Shown: positions 49,601 to 61,030, numbered from the stretch's first letter. The stretch is DNA of 64,000 nucleotides from Casuarina equisetifolia (GCA_028551475.1 CM052358.1:25136853-25200852), one strand, 5' to 3'. The notes: generated from the letters alone by a model not told the origin. Translations and numbers: made by a program.

Positions 49601-51000
49601 TATGTTGCTATTTTCCTGATGTAAAAAATGCTTGTTGTAGGGAATGCTGTCTTACATATGTTGCCGTAGAGTTTGTGGAATGTCAGCCACCAATATCTCT
49701 CGTTTGATACATAAACATGATGAAGATTTAGAATCATTGTAAGCAACCATTTATATTTAGTTGATTCCAAAGTCTATGTTGAGTTAGAATTGTATAGGTA
49801 ATAAATAGTTTCTTTGAAAAAGGATTATTTGAAGTGCATTGGTTACTTGATCACTTTTTTCTAAAAGAGTATCCATTATTTTGCATGAAATTATTTTGTA
49901 TTAGAACATCTTGCTGCTCAAAACTTGTACTATCTATCCAATTTTGATTTTTTCATTCTTGTTGAGCTATCTTTAAGACTCTCCTTTAGTTTTTCAATAT
50001 CTTAATCCAAAAATGAATGATTTTATGTAAATAATATATAATTTTTTATGTTTCTACATTTTTTTTTTCAATAATACATTACTAATGAATATTAGCCTTT
50101 CCTTCTTTTTTTTTTTTTTTAAATATGTTCTCTACATAGTGGATTGTCTCTTGCTATTAAAACCCTTGATAACATCTATAATTATGGTCATGTTCAAGAA
50201 GTTCCTCATGAGGGTCCATGTGTAATCTTTTATCATTTGATGCAGATGATTGCTGTGGTTAAGTATCTCACCCAAGACGTTCGAACACCTTAGTCTTTTT
50301 CTTCCTTTCTTGATAACTCACATGGACACCACTTGACATGATGCATAGATAATAGTATCTATGTTGAAGAGCCTTTACAAATACGAAGATTTTTAACAAG
50401 AGTTGAAAACTCTTTGGGTGCAGATTGAACCTGAACCAAGGAGAAAACCTTATACTGACCGGAGAACACCTGATTGTATCCTGTGATGCACCTCAAGTAG
50501 TTGTTGAACCGGTTACTACTATAGCCTGCTTTTTGGTTCATGTTGAGAGGTTCCACTGTGGTTGAGTGATGAGAAACATGTAAATGTGCAGGTGGAGTTT
50601 GTGATGATTACATATTTGATTACCTCAAGTACATGAGAGGAAGAATCGCAGTTGATAACTTTTTGTAGATTATCGCGGGGTTGCAGTGAACAGTATGCCA
50701 GCCTTTTGTTTTTCTGCATTCATTTTTATTTTCCTTTTTGTCCCTAATTTTTTCTCAAGGATGCTGGGCTTTGGTCATGGTCTTATAGAGGGACGATGAG
50801 TAGATATTTCTTTTAACGGGTGCTTTTATACTTTTTCTTTTTCACCTCCATTAGATTTTTTTTTAGTTGCTTTTTGTCCTGTAGTTTGAGTACTTATATT
50901 TGGACTTTTCAAGAGTAAGAATTTTCAATTTTTCTAGTTTTCTTTTTTTATTTCCAAGTACTAGGTTTGTGGTTTCAAGATAAAATATGAAAAGGAAATT
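46649..51000. repeat. 3' flank of TNL3, colinear with that of TNL2
   Basis: Matches 31,834-34,690 up to about 49,510. Then 49,510-50,650 is additional DNA relative to TNL2, and 50,660-50,960 matches 34,790-35,060. Bases 50,130-50,300 hold an ACATAG-type acceptor followed by about 50 open codons ([19 protein letters not shown]) that I cannot assign. Bases 50,340-50,560 resemble 22,260-22,490. No complete gene seen. Confidence 0.65.
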
Positions 51001-53030
51001 CAGGTTAAAATGTATCGAGATGTAGGACTTAATCAATGTAGATTGATCTCCCTTTTCCCTTCTAGAAGGTAGAGGCCGAAACCCTTCTTTTGCTCAATAG
51101 TTTTCCCCATATGAATGCATTAACCAATGTTTCCTTTCTATAACTGATGGCAATAGCAATATGGTGACAAGAAATTGCCAAATCCATTTAACGAGAAGGG
51201 TAGGAATGTCTTAAATTTTCCTTTTTTCAAAGAAGAGGATAAAGGTACTATAACAAGCAAATGAAGAGGTCGTTACTGCTGATTATTGAAGGTAAACGTT
51301 CTTCTACAAAGTATTTCAGAAAAGAGGTGATATTTGAGATACAACACCTTATTTCAAAAGGAAGGTTGTCGCATGCTCCCCCAGAGGCGGGTGCAGATCG
51401 TGAATTAGATGTTAGAATTAGTTATGTAATGTTTGTTCTGTCCCTGTCTTGCGCAGGTTGTCATAGAACAAAGTGGTTGTAGTGTCCATATGTTGAGGCC
51501 GCGAATGGGCTAATGTTACAGCTGAACCAAGGGCTTGTGTCGGATTTCTCAGGCGAGTCTGTCTTTTGGGTAGTCATCGGCATCACTGGGGAAATCGCAA
51601 CAAAAATGGGAGGGAAATTTGACTGATAGGAGTAGCTTTGTCAAACCCAGAAATGTGCGAACGCAGGTGCTGTTTCCCTCAAAGATGCAGATGTACCGTT
51701 TTCTTTCTGATGCGAGTTGTGTGTGAGTGAGTGAGCGATTTTACGTGTTAATGATTGCCAGGAAGACACTGATCGGGGTATTTACCGGCCGCTCCACCCA
51801 AGTGCACAGTGTCCAAATTCTGGCAGTGACAAAGGTCAACGAGAAGGTTCTGATTATTGTCTAAACATCGTGAACGTTTAAATAGACAAATCTCTTGCGA
51901 CTTATAAACAATGTTAAGATTGCTTGATTTGATGAGCACGGTGATCAAATTTGCAATAGATATAATGGATTTTGGAAGTACAAAGTTATAAAGTCTTTTG
52001 AACATTGATATTGAACCAACAATCAAATAGTCACATTAAATAGCATTAGTACGGTTAAAACCAAGCTCCACAACAAAGAAAAAAAAAGAATATGCTCACT
52101 TCTAGCCGTAAAAACTGCTTTGGGACAGTTGGTACTTTGTCCAAGGAGGGGAGAATCTGATGTTAGTAGAGAATGCTAGATCACTTCCTATGATCCAACC
52201 CACATAGTATAGTTATGTAGAGAGATGACGAGCAAACATTTCTTAATGACTGCTTCTATAGTTTTTTTTTTTTAGTTCATCTTCTATAGCTAGTTTCTTC
52301 ATAAATTTTGAGTACTTATTTATGAACATTTCCAGAATAGAACTTTCAATAAATATGTTTTCTTCTTTCATTTTTGATTACCAAGTTTGCAATTTGAAAT
52401 TAAATAAATGTTCCCCACAGCTTAACAGGTAGGGGGACTTTAAGAAAGAAGTTGGGCAGTTTGAGATACTTGCTTCCCTTCACCCCCCACCCCAAGGAAA
52501 GAAATATATATATACACTAAATAAAAGAATGAATTCAATGAAAGTGAATTAAGATTTAGAAATTAATCATTTTAGATTAATCCTTTTTTTTACCTTAAAG
52601 TAAAATAAAAATGAATGCTTTTAAAAAAATTAGAAAATTGGCATCTAATGATCATATGTAGTTCACAAATACTTGATTTAGTTGAGAATAGGTGCTGCTT
52701 AAGACCATTTAGTCTTAAGTATGACATAAAAATGAGTGAGTTTGGATATGTATGTAAACAAAAAAACACTCCAAGTGCATTTGACAACCTATTTGATCTA
52801 ACTCTATTTAGAATATTTTAATTTTAATTTCATTTCATACATCTTTTTTGATATGTTCTAAATTTGTATTAGAACTTTAGTGTACAATATTCATTTTTAT
52901 TTGTTATAACACTCATAGGTAATTTATTTTCTAATATAAACTTAATGAGAGTCCTCAAAAATAGCTTTTCTTCATTAACTTAAATTAATAGTCGTAATTT
53001 AGGTGTCTTAATAAAGCAGCCATCATTGCT
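51001..53030. other. Spacer with 3'-flank pieces, no gene assigned
   Basis: Bases 51,261-51,482 are open for 73 codons (with GRLSHAPPEAGADRELDVRI) in somewhat GC-richer DNA, but I recognise no family and codon use gives no strong support. Bases 52,130-52,400 are another copy of the 3'-flank unit seen at 22,380 and 34,900. Bases 52,790-53,010 resemble 54,210-54,420 and 63,540-63,760 (an AT-rich unit with TAATAGTCGTAA or similar). Confidence 0.45.
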
Positions 53031-54540
53031 TTCGAACCTGTGTTCGTAAAAAAATGGGCCATGCTTTTCATGCCACGGTTCCGACGTACCAAACAAGATG
53101 CGAACCTTTGCTCTTACCCGGTTATGGTGCGAGTAGCTTGTGAAGACATTTAGTGCAGAAATTTATTGAATCTTTTAAAATGTGTTTGAATATTGTGATG
53201 GTCAATAGAGTTTGGGACTCTTAAGAGAGCTTTGATCTTCGAGACATTCGTTAAAATTGGGACGATAAAGAAGAAAAAAAATGATCTTACGCAAGGATGA
53301 TGCACACAAATCGAAAGGGGGAGAAAAAAAAACCTTTAATATTAAGGCTAAACAGTGAATTCTCTAGATATTCTTTCAACAAGCAACTTGAAGTTTCCTT
53401 ACGTTAGACTACTTTCTCACAAAGTAAAAGTATGGTGAACATTTTGATAATTAGAAATCATACGTTCATCCTTCCGTTTCGTGCTTGGATTTACATAGAA
53501 CACTACTCTGTAATGGAGTAAGCTTTTAGCAGGAGCCAACTTTCTGCAAAGGTAATTGATTTGAACGATGCATTCATATCGTGATAGAAAACCCAGGCAT
53601 TGGATATTCCATAAATTCACATTGGGATGCGGACATTGTTCATATTTTTTTACCGACAAATCATTTGCTTGGACAAATACTAAAGCGTGGGGTCCTCTCA
53701 CGTGAAGGAAGAGACATGGAATTTGCATTTCAATTTTTAGGGTTTTCGGAAATTTCTTCAGAAACTACATTTACATTGTTTGAGGAATTTTAACTAGTTA
53801 ATCTTCATACAATACTAAATTTGTACAATTAATTATAATTATAAAATAAAGATAAATAGACAATCACCTGTATATTTTGAAATATTCATTAATATGAAAA
53901 TTTCAATAATATAATAACAATATTACATAATTAATACAAATTATTTGTAAAGAAAAGGATAATTATTGGCAACATCTTTTATATAGGCCAAACTTTCTCC
54001 TACTCCAAAGTTTTCCTTTTAGGATCAACCTCAAAAATTTTCCACGATGGCTACTTATTCGAAGAGATATTGAAAGATTTTCTAAACATTTCGATTTCTA
54101 TGCATCCTTGGCTAGACAATTTCTTAATAAAAGAAGTTAGAAATCTACTTGACTGAGGCTAAGACGCTTGATTTGCACAACAATAAGTGTCCATACATGT
54201 GTGATGAAGTCTTACTCTATTTTGAATATCTTAATTTCATTCATACATTTTCTTTGCTATGTTTTAAATTTGTATTTGAACTTCAGTGTATGAATACTCA
54301 TTTTTATTCTTTACAACATTCATAGATAATTAGTTTCTAATAAAAATTTAATCAGAGTCCTCAAAAGTAGCTTTTTTTTTAAATATTAACTTAAATGAAT
54401 AGTCGTAACTTAAGTCTCTTAATTAATATAGAGTTGTTTACAATGTCTATTATGGACAATATTTTTAAAATAAAATTTTTATGAATAAATAAATAACATA
54501 TTGAAAAATGTTAACTAAGATTATATAGAAATAAATGAGG
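53031..54540. repeat. Dispersed repeat (empty Copia site) and 5'-flank module
   Basis: Bases 53,036-53,170 are paralogous to 405-423 joined to 5,658-5,770, and show the Copia target without the element. Bases 53,500-53,960 match 55,470-55,870 and 6,960-7,280. Bases 53,980-54,200 are a degraded TNL 5'-flank module in which the W-box position reads GATGGCTACTT. No gene seen. Confidence 0.6.
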
Positions 54541-54749
54541 GTTAGAAGGACGGCCGTGATGATATCGGATGAACACCGGACCGTTCCAAGAAAGCGTCAG
54601 AAATACGTTGGAGAACGAGAGGAGGAGGTTTAGTCCCTCATGCCGACAAGCCCGAAAGCAGCCATCAACGCTTTCACGTGAACCTGTGTTCGTAAAAGAG
54701 TAGGCTACGCTTTTCATGCCAGGTTGCCAATGTGCCAAAAACTGGATTG
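54541..54749. repeat. Second empty-site copy of the Copia target repeat
   Basis: Matches 290-423 joined to 5,658-5,690 (AAAGCAGCCATCAA, then CGTGAACCTGTGTTCGTAAA and TAGGCTACGCTTTTCATG), and also the end of the window. Confidence 0.7.
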
Positions 54750-54891
54750 TGTTCGGAATTATAGTTGTCCCACTCGCATCCGGATGCCTGATGGTTCCAC
54801 ACTCTCTCTGACGCCTTTTGCAGAACCACCAGTTAATAGGGCCAAAGACTCACACATCGGATCCTATGTGGGATAATTATTATTTCCAACA
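54750..54891. mobile_element. Possible short solo LTR (fossil)
   Basis: 142 bp beginning TGTTCGGAATTATAG and ending TTATTTCCAACA interrupts a repeat that is continuous at 53,090-53,105. The flanks GGATTG and GGTTCG are only an imperfect duplication. The terminal inverted TGTT/AACA and the insert position support an LTR-type origin, probably old. Confidence 0.5.
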
Positions 54892-56442
54892 GGTTCGAAC
54901 CTTTGCTTTTATCACATGAAAACCTGGTTATGACGTGACCAGACTGTGAAGACATCTGTTGCAATCAATCTTGAGATTTTTCCTTACTTGTCTCTTTAAT
55001 CTTTTAAAATGTGATTTGAACATCATGACAGTCAACAAAGTTTGAAACTGGAGAAAGAAAGCCTTGGTCCATTATGCACAAGGGTGATATGCACAAATTG
55101 AGAAAAGCAAAAAGAAAAAAACTTTGACACTAACGCAAGACAGTGAATTTTTCAGAAATTCTTCCTTTCGGACACTGCTTCCTGTTGCAATAAGCTTTTC
55201 AGCAGCCCACTTTCTGTTGATCTCAAAGATCCCTAATTGATTCCAATTCAATATTGAAAATCCATTTTTAGATTTCTTCTTTGTTGAGGTGAAAATTTTA
55301 TCTCCGTGTTTAAAGGTTTTTGGTTTTAGTTGTCTGTGTTGATTTGATTTATAGCATACACACCTGCGATTTAATTATTTTGTTTTATTTTTTCTGGTAG
55401 GCTAGGAGAGGCAAAAATGTTAAAAGCGAAAAGAGGGGCCAACAGAAACCAAAAGAAAATTTCTTATGGATGCTAGCTTATGTTGAATGATTTGATCGAT
55501 GCATTCATTTTGTGGTTGAAAACTCAGCCATTGATCTTCTCCGATTCACATTGCCATGTGAAATTTCTTTATACTTATTACCGACCAGATGTAAAATCTG
55601 TCTTTCGCTGGGACGGATGCTAAAGTGTGGGGCCCTCTCACGTGGAGGGTGGGATTTAGGATTCACGCTGGGCTTTTGAAAATTTCCTCGTAAACTACAT
55701 TTACATAATTTGAGGAATTCGAACTACTTAATTTTCGTACAATACTAATAAATAGAATAAATTATAATTATAAACCACAGTTAAAGAAGACAACTATTGT
55801 ATATTTTGAAATACCATTAACACAATAATTTTAGTAATATAATATTATCACATAACTAATACAAATTATTTGAAAAGAGAAGAAAAATGAATGGCAGCTT
55901 CTCCCAAAAGTTCTCCGCGTTAGCCACCTTTTCAAAGGGATATTGAAAGGTCAGAACATTTTGATTTCTATGCATCTTTTGCTGTACAATTTCTAGTAAA
56001 AGGAGAATGGAATCTGCTTGACCAAAGCCAAGATGTACTGATATGTGCCAACAAGTGTATGTATATTTGTGAATAAGAGTCACTACTTTCCACTTTATAC
56101 AACTTGGAAATTTCTCATCTTCCACATTATCAAAATGATGATTGATGGAAAAGACTTTGTAAATACACCGTAAGTTCTTCCTTTTTTTCAGCTATGAAGT
56201 TATAATCATCCTGAAAGAGAAGATATGGCTTTGAAAATTTCGTGGACATTACTTTCTACTTTTTCTCCTTTTCACGAAGAACTTGAATACTTGGAAATTT
56301 GCACTTACGTCGAGGAGGGGAGTCAATAATCCCATCTACAAAACCTTAACGTTAAACAAGCTTGTAAGCCCCTAGTTCGAAGACTAGTTCTGCATTAAAC
56401 AATCTCATGTAAGCCTCAAATAAACCTTGTGAATCTCCCAAG
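54892..56442. repeat. 5'-flank modules, no gene
   Basis: Bases 54,892-55,170 continue the repeat seen at 53,100-53,360. Bases 55,470-55,870 match 53,550-53,960. Bases 56,090-56,420 match 23,630-23,890 and 10,450-10,830, ending in the TNL leader. The block near 55,910-55,930 corresponds to the W-box block but reads GTTAGCCACCTTTTC. Confidence 0.55.
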
Positions 56443-56480
56443 ATGTCTTTGAGCATCCACAGTTTTGCGATAGTTTTGCA
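56443..56480 (+). pseudogene. Relic of a TNL start
   Basis: CCAAGATGTCTTTGAGCATC follows the TNL leader and encodes MSLSIHSF, close to the N-termini of the TNLs. It then runs into unrelated sequence. Confidence 0.45.
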
Positions 56481-57319
56481 GGACTTCACACGGCGGATCA
56501 CAAAAAATCATCTAAGAAAATGATTGATCTAAGTATCATTGGAGGATCGGGACACAAGTACGTCACAATTGTGTCTGATTTGACCTCTCCGTCTTTCCTA
56601 CGACCACGTCGACCCACTGAGCATTAAATTGCAAGAACATTGCTTCCATTCGAAGCAAACTGCCAATTTCTGCATTAAAGTGTAGGTCCTGCCACGTAAA
56701 GGAATAAACTTGGAATTTCAACTTCCTGTTTTGCAAGACTTTTAGGAATTTCTTCCTTCCTAATAGCATTCATTTGCATGGTTTGAGGGATTGTAACTAA
56801 GTTATTTTCGTATAATAAAAATGAATAAAACTGATTGTAATTTTAAATTGAAGTTAAATATCGTAGTTAATGAAATTTATTTGTAAAGAGAAGCCGAGAG
56901 AAAATAAATGGCAACTTCTTTCGAATAGTCCGAACTTTCTTCTGCTCCACCCATGCTGACAACTTTTAGACTCCAACCTATGAGGTTGGAATCGAAAGGT
57001 CTTCCAAAATATTATTTTTTGATTGGAAGAAGGACAATATCTTGCATGCGTGATTTGACGAGACAGGATCCATAAACATGGGAAGAAGTTTTTTTTGTTT
57101 TTTTTTTCTACTTTTTATTGATTTCTACGCGTCTCTTGGTGGGAAATTTCTCGGCAAGGAGATGGGAATGTGCTTCAGTGGAGCCAGACCCCTGATATGC
57201 GCGTGAAATAAGTGTATGACACTGCACTCTACTTTTTCTCCTTTTCACGACCCCTCTAACTATTTGGAAGTTTGAATGCGGAATGCCGGAGAGGGAAGTA
57301 TACAACTTCTTTGTCCGTC
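56481..57319. repeat. 5'-flank module fused to an inverted TNL piece
   Basis: Bases 56,890-57,100 are a degraded 5'-flank module (CGAACTTTCTTCTGCTCC, with CTGACAACTTTT at the W-box position). Bases 57,215-57,300 match 41,870-41,935 upstream of TNL3 (CGGAATGCCGG here, CGGAACGCCGG there). The + strand module then breaks at about 57,310 into the inverted NB-ARC fragment. Confidence 0.55.
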
Positions 57320-57428
57320 CTTCCAGCCCATAATAACTTATTTCTAGTTTGTCCAAAATCTCGGCATTAGGATTTGCTTTTACAACATCACAAACACTAT
57401 TCCATGCTTCCATTCCCTTACCAAACAA
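57320..57428 (-). pseudogene. Inverted NB-ARC (ARC2) fragment of a TNL
   Basis: On the minus strand it encodes FGKGMEAWNSVCDVV then ANPNAEILDKLEISYYGLEG. TNL3 reads SMDV, a stop, NSICDYLEANPNAEVLDKLEISYNGLD at the same place, so the identity is clear. Neither the GLPLA segment before it nor the FLDIACFF segment after it is present. It is the only TNL piece in the window on the minus strand. Confidence 0.88.
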
Positions 57429-57989
57429 TTCAAAGTTTCTTTGACTTCTGGGTCCATTACTTTTTCAAGAAAAAGAAAAAACTTTTACAATTAAGTTTAG
57501 GTGGCAGTGCCTTGATTTAAAAAAAAAAATTAGGTATAGTTGTGGGAAGAGGTTATTGACTCTATGGCATTTTTTGTTGGTATTTTCCTTGTTTTAAGAA
57601 CTTTAAATCTTCAAATTGCAACGGCACCACATCATAATAAATGTCACATTTGGGAAATTGAATAGATAAATATAAGTGAGAACCATCTAATTATATAATA
57701 TGGCAAGGCTAATAATTCAAACAAAAAAAATCAACTTTAGACCAAAGGAGTATAAATAGAATGGCAAAATAAGACAACTTTAAGATAAAATTCATAAAGT
57801 ACCTTTTCAAAATATTTTACAAAGTAACAAAGACAGGAATCAAAAAGTTACTCTTTACACTACCTTCTTATTCTTTATATTTGGATGAATCAAAACATCA
57901 AATCATGGCAAAGTGGCCAAAAGAACAACCACCAAATGCCAACAATTTGAGTTGCAGATTAAAACAATGAAATACAAGTAGTCATAACT
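57429..57989. other. AT-rich spacer, nothing recognised
   Basis: No gene or clear repeat match seen. Short A and T runs are frequent. Confidence 0.45.
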
Positions 57990-57994
57990 ATAGT

Positions 57995-58346
57995 TCTTAG
58001 AAATTGAATGGTCCAACTAAAACACAGAATTGTGCAATAGTGGGTTGCCAACAAAAGTTAATAAAGCTAGGCTTTCCTGTCATCTTATCTAATGTGGGAC
58101 TGGATATTTTAACACTTCAACACTCTCCTACAGTCTCACATTGGGTGTGGTGAGAGGTGGGACCAGTCTAGAGGAACCACACCAAGGCAAGCAAGACACG
58201 GGACTGACTTTGATACTATCTTAGAAATTAAAAGGCCTAACTAAAATACAAAACTGTGTAATAATGGGTTACTAGTGGAAGCTAATAAGGCTAGGTTCTC
58301 TCATCATCTTATCCGATGTGGGACTGGATATTTCAACACTCCAACA
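57995..58346 (-). mobile_element. TRIM: miniature LTR retrotransposon (fossil, old)
   Basis: Two 128-bp direct terminal repeats (57,995-58,122 and 58,219-58,346) enclose only 96 bp. ATAGT is duplicated on both sides (57,990-57,994 and 58,347-58,351). Inside the right repeat, on the minus strand, a TATCAAA-type primer-site motif follows the repeat end. The repeats differ at about 26 of 128 positions, mostly transitions, so the insertion is old. It carries no genes, as is usual for TRIMs. A related terminal-repeat fragment lies at 8,067-8,186. Confidence 0.9.
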
Positions 58347-58567
58347 ATAGTAATAGAAAATTAAACACAATATGCAACATACGTTAAACACAAGTAACGA
58401 ATGTGCCAAATACCTATAGTGGTTCATGCTATCTCCCTCTATCATACCCATTCACCTCTCATCCCCCAAGGCCAGTGTTATTTGTTTATTCACTGGTGCC
58501 AACAGCTTGACCCTTCTGATCGTAACAATCTTGGTGTACATATTGCAAGACATGCAACTCATAAGTC
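58347..58567. other. Spacer beside the WAK fragment
   Basis: No complete gene. Read on the minus strand, 58,450-58,567 holds further short open codons (KIVTIRRVKLLAPVNKQI) in another frame. They may be a continuation of the broken WAK-like gene, but I cannot confirm this. Confidence 0.35.
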
Positions 58568-58927
58568 TCAGTCGATATGTACCTTTGTTTGTCCGGTGTC
58601 ACAAGTGGTACTGAACTTCTCATCGAGGTAGCAGTCCTCCGTAAGGCCAAACGGATATGGAATTTCTACTCCCGCACATTTCCTTTGGCAGTCGGGCTTG
58701 GCATGAGCTGCGGCCACCACTGCAGATGCAATCGTTACTGCTACTGCCAGAGCGATTTGCAAAAAGCTTCCCACGTAAGCGCATCGCCAGATGATAATTC
58801 TGTTCTGGTTTGCGTCAGGATGTGATGTATGCGTCCAAAGATGTGCTTCTTCATTTATAGGCATTTGGAATGTAAGACCAAGCCAGTGCCCCAAACTATA
58901 GGCATTCTGTTCTAGTTTCGCTCCCAA
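58568..58927 (-). pseudogene. Wall-associated-kinase-like gene, 5' fragment only
   Basis: The minus-strand frame contains a hydrophobic signal-peptide-like segment (FLQIALAVAVTIASAVVAAA) and then AKPDCQRKCAGVEIPYPFGL and DCYLDEKFSTTCD. Cys-X3-Cys-(X)n-IPYPFG followed by CYLDE is the start of the GUB_WAK galacturonan-binding domain of wall-associated kinases, which are plasma-membrane receptors that bind pectin. A full WAK has around 700 residues with EGF repeats, a membrane span and a kinase domain, none of which appear downstream on this strand. The true start may be the ATG at 58,864 (MPINEE) or one further in. It is unrelated to the TNL array and probably a captured or decayed fragment. 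Confidence 0.8.
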
Positions 58928-59750
58928 AGTTCATTTTCAGAGACATCCCCCCGAAGATGTTGTCAGGCGTCGACCCATACCAGTAAGTCGTTCAGTCACC
59001 ATCAGCCAACTGAAATGTCGAGGCTTCTACTACGAAGCAGCGTGGTCAGGACAATTAGTACCATAGAATCAGACTGGTAGATTGTAGTAAATTACGTCCT
59101 TGATAAGCGTTGTTATCGACAAAGAACATTAAACTATTTATTATTGATATTAAGTGTAATTATTTAAGGAAATAGTTAGGTCGTTGTTTAACCATATGGT
59201 TCAATGCATGATCTGTGTGAATATCTAGAGAGTAATACAGATTTATAACTGTTGCAATTCATTTGAAATTTTCTTTTTGAAAGAATGTAAGTCATTCTCT
59301 AAAGAATAACCATTCGATCAAAATTTTATAGGTAACTTGACCAAAAAGGTAGCAGTTTTTAAAGCTAAACAACTGTTCAAAAAAGAATTTATGTTTTTTT
59401 TTTTTAAATATGTTTTAATAATTCAAAATTTGATTTATTAAAATAAAACAAAACTAACATAATGCTTTTTATTTTTCTTTTTTTTTAAAATAAATTGACA
59501 TCTAATGATCATATACAATTCATAAGTACGTAACTTAGTTTGGAGTAAATATTTTTTAAGATTTCTCAATCTTAAGTTTGACATCTAAATATATAAGTTT
59601 GGATGCATATGTAAAAAGAAAAAAAGCAAATTCCAAGTGCATTTAGTGAACATAACCAGTAACCAAATCAATTTTGAGAGAGAGAGAGAGAGCGGAATCC
59701 CAAAACTTTAAAAGATAGATTTATTTTAGAGAAAATACTTTCTTCTTTTT
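58928..59750. other. Spacer, nothing recognised
   Basis: Bases 59,470-59,660 resemble 52,590-52,780 (TCTAATGATCATAT, AAGTATGACAT or TAAGTTTGACAT, then a CCAAGTGCATTT block), so this is a repeated AT-rich unit. A (GA)n run lies at 59,675-59,692. No gene seen. Confidence 0.5.
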
Positions 59751-59990
59751 TTCTTCATTAAGGGATGATAAGCACAATGTTGAGTCGGGACTAGCGTTGG
59801 CACATGCAAGCCTACCCTCCCATCTTGTTCCGTGCGGGCTTTTTGAGTGCATCCCTTCAGCCTTGGCCCGCCTACGAAGGGGTATAACATGAACGAAATT
59901 GCGGGGGGCTGAATACGGTTCACGCGCCGTCGTCTCTGCCCACGATCTGTCTGATCGGACTCATCTTCGAAGCATTAGGCATAAAGTTTA
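59751..59990. other. GC-rich segment of unknown origin
   Basis: About 200 bases with much higher GC than the surroundings (for example CCTTGGCCCGCCTACGAAGG). It is not repeated elsewhere in the window. Organelle DNA, in particular mitochondrial, is a possible source, but I cannot identify the gene. Confidence 0.3.
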
Positions 59991-60504
59991 CCTCTTACTT
60001 TCGTCTTTATTCCCTGATCCACATGAACCCACCGCAGCTCCTAAACCCATATCTTCACAAGAATGTCCACACCCATAAATCCACTTCTTCAAATCCCGGA
60101 TCTGCAAGGAAGAACTCCCTTCCATTTGTTGCTTTTTAAGTAGCAGCTTACAGAATATGTATAAATTTCACCGTTGCTTCGTTTCATTTTAAGTTTTACA
60201 TATTTGCCAACTCTTATTTATTAATAAACCAGTAAATTGTGGACATTATGTGGTTGTAAATTGTTGATTTTTTTCGCTCTAGCCACATTTTTTCTTAATT
60301 TAATTCATTCTTTTCAGGCAGTGATGCTTTTCTCCCTCCTAATCTGATGGTTCATTATCCAACTTCGATGAGGAGTACTAACGTAACCTCTACATGTTTG
60401 AGTACCTGAAGATTCAGATTTTCTTGCTAGAGTACTTTCGTTTTTCTGCACACACCAACAGCAAGAAAGTTACCATTTTTCACGTTTAAACCAGCCAGCT
60501 TGCC
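59991..60504. other. Spacer upstream of the TNL4 remnant
   Basis: No TIR, NB-ARC or LRR coding sequence is found where TNL4 would be expected to have it. Nothing is recognised. Confidence 0.45.
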
Positions 60505-61030
60505 TCTGAAGTCTGCCCGTTATGTTTCACAGAACCATAGCAGCGACAATCTTTTTCATTTAAATGTGGATTCGGAGGAGTTGATTGTGGGATTTGCTTT
60601 GTTTGCTACTTATCAAGTTCATGAGGATGAGAATTCAAATTGTAGCATCGTGGAGATGGTAATCCCATGTATCCTGAGTTTGTTTGGCGATTTGAGGCCT
60701 CTGATGTTTGTCAAGAATTGCCCTTGGTCTTTCATGCCCCTGAAGTCTCTTTTGTTGGCCAAAACGGATTTTGGGCATACATACCAGCTGAGTTGTTCAT
60801 GAAAAATGGGATGGATTTTGTAAGATGTCGCTGCTTTGAGACTTCAATTGGAACAAATAGTTTGGATGTTGAGGTTAAGGAATGTGGTAGATGAGCATGA
60901 TGTTTCACAGTTTTTTGAGGTTCTAGGTAGCATTAACCCACCTGGTTGGAATTTGAAAGATCTTCGGGATTTTACTTTTTGGTTGCAAACCGGTCTTCAT
61001 GATGGTACTGTCGCAAAGAAAGCCATTTGA
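60505..61030 (+). pseudogene. TNL4 remnant: C-JID exon only
   Basis: The sequence matches exon 5 of TNL1: SSDNLFHLNVDSEELIVGFA, then YPEFVWRFEASDVCQELPL in a second frame, NGFWAYIPAELFMKNGMD, FETSIGTNSLDVEVKECG, and after another shift VSQFFEVLGSINPPG, ending at TGA 61,028-61,030. Two frame changes and the loss of every upstream exon make it a pseudogene. It is closer to TNL1 than to TNL2 or TNL3, shown by VDSEELI and the shared 3' flank. It keeps the 14.5-kb spacing of the array. Confidence 0.9.

Noticed and set aside
51261-51482. Possible gene encoding GRLSHAPPEAGADRELDVRI
   Set aside because: It has only 73 codons, no recognised family and no clear splice partners, so it is left as unassigned spacer.
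54511-54738. 75-codon minus-strand frame in a moderately GC-rich repeat
   Set aside because: The same repeat at 300-420 and 63,880-64,000 does not preserve the frame.
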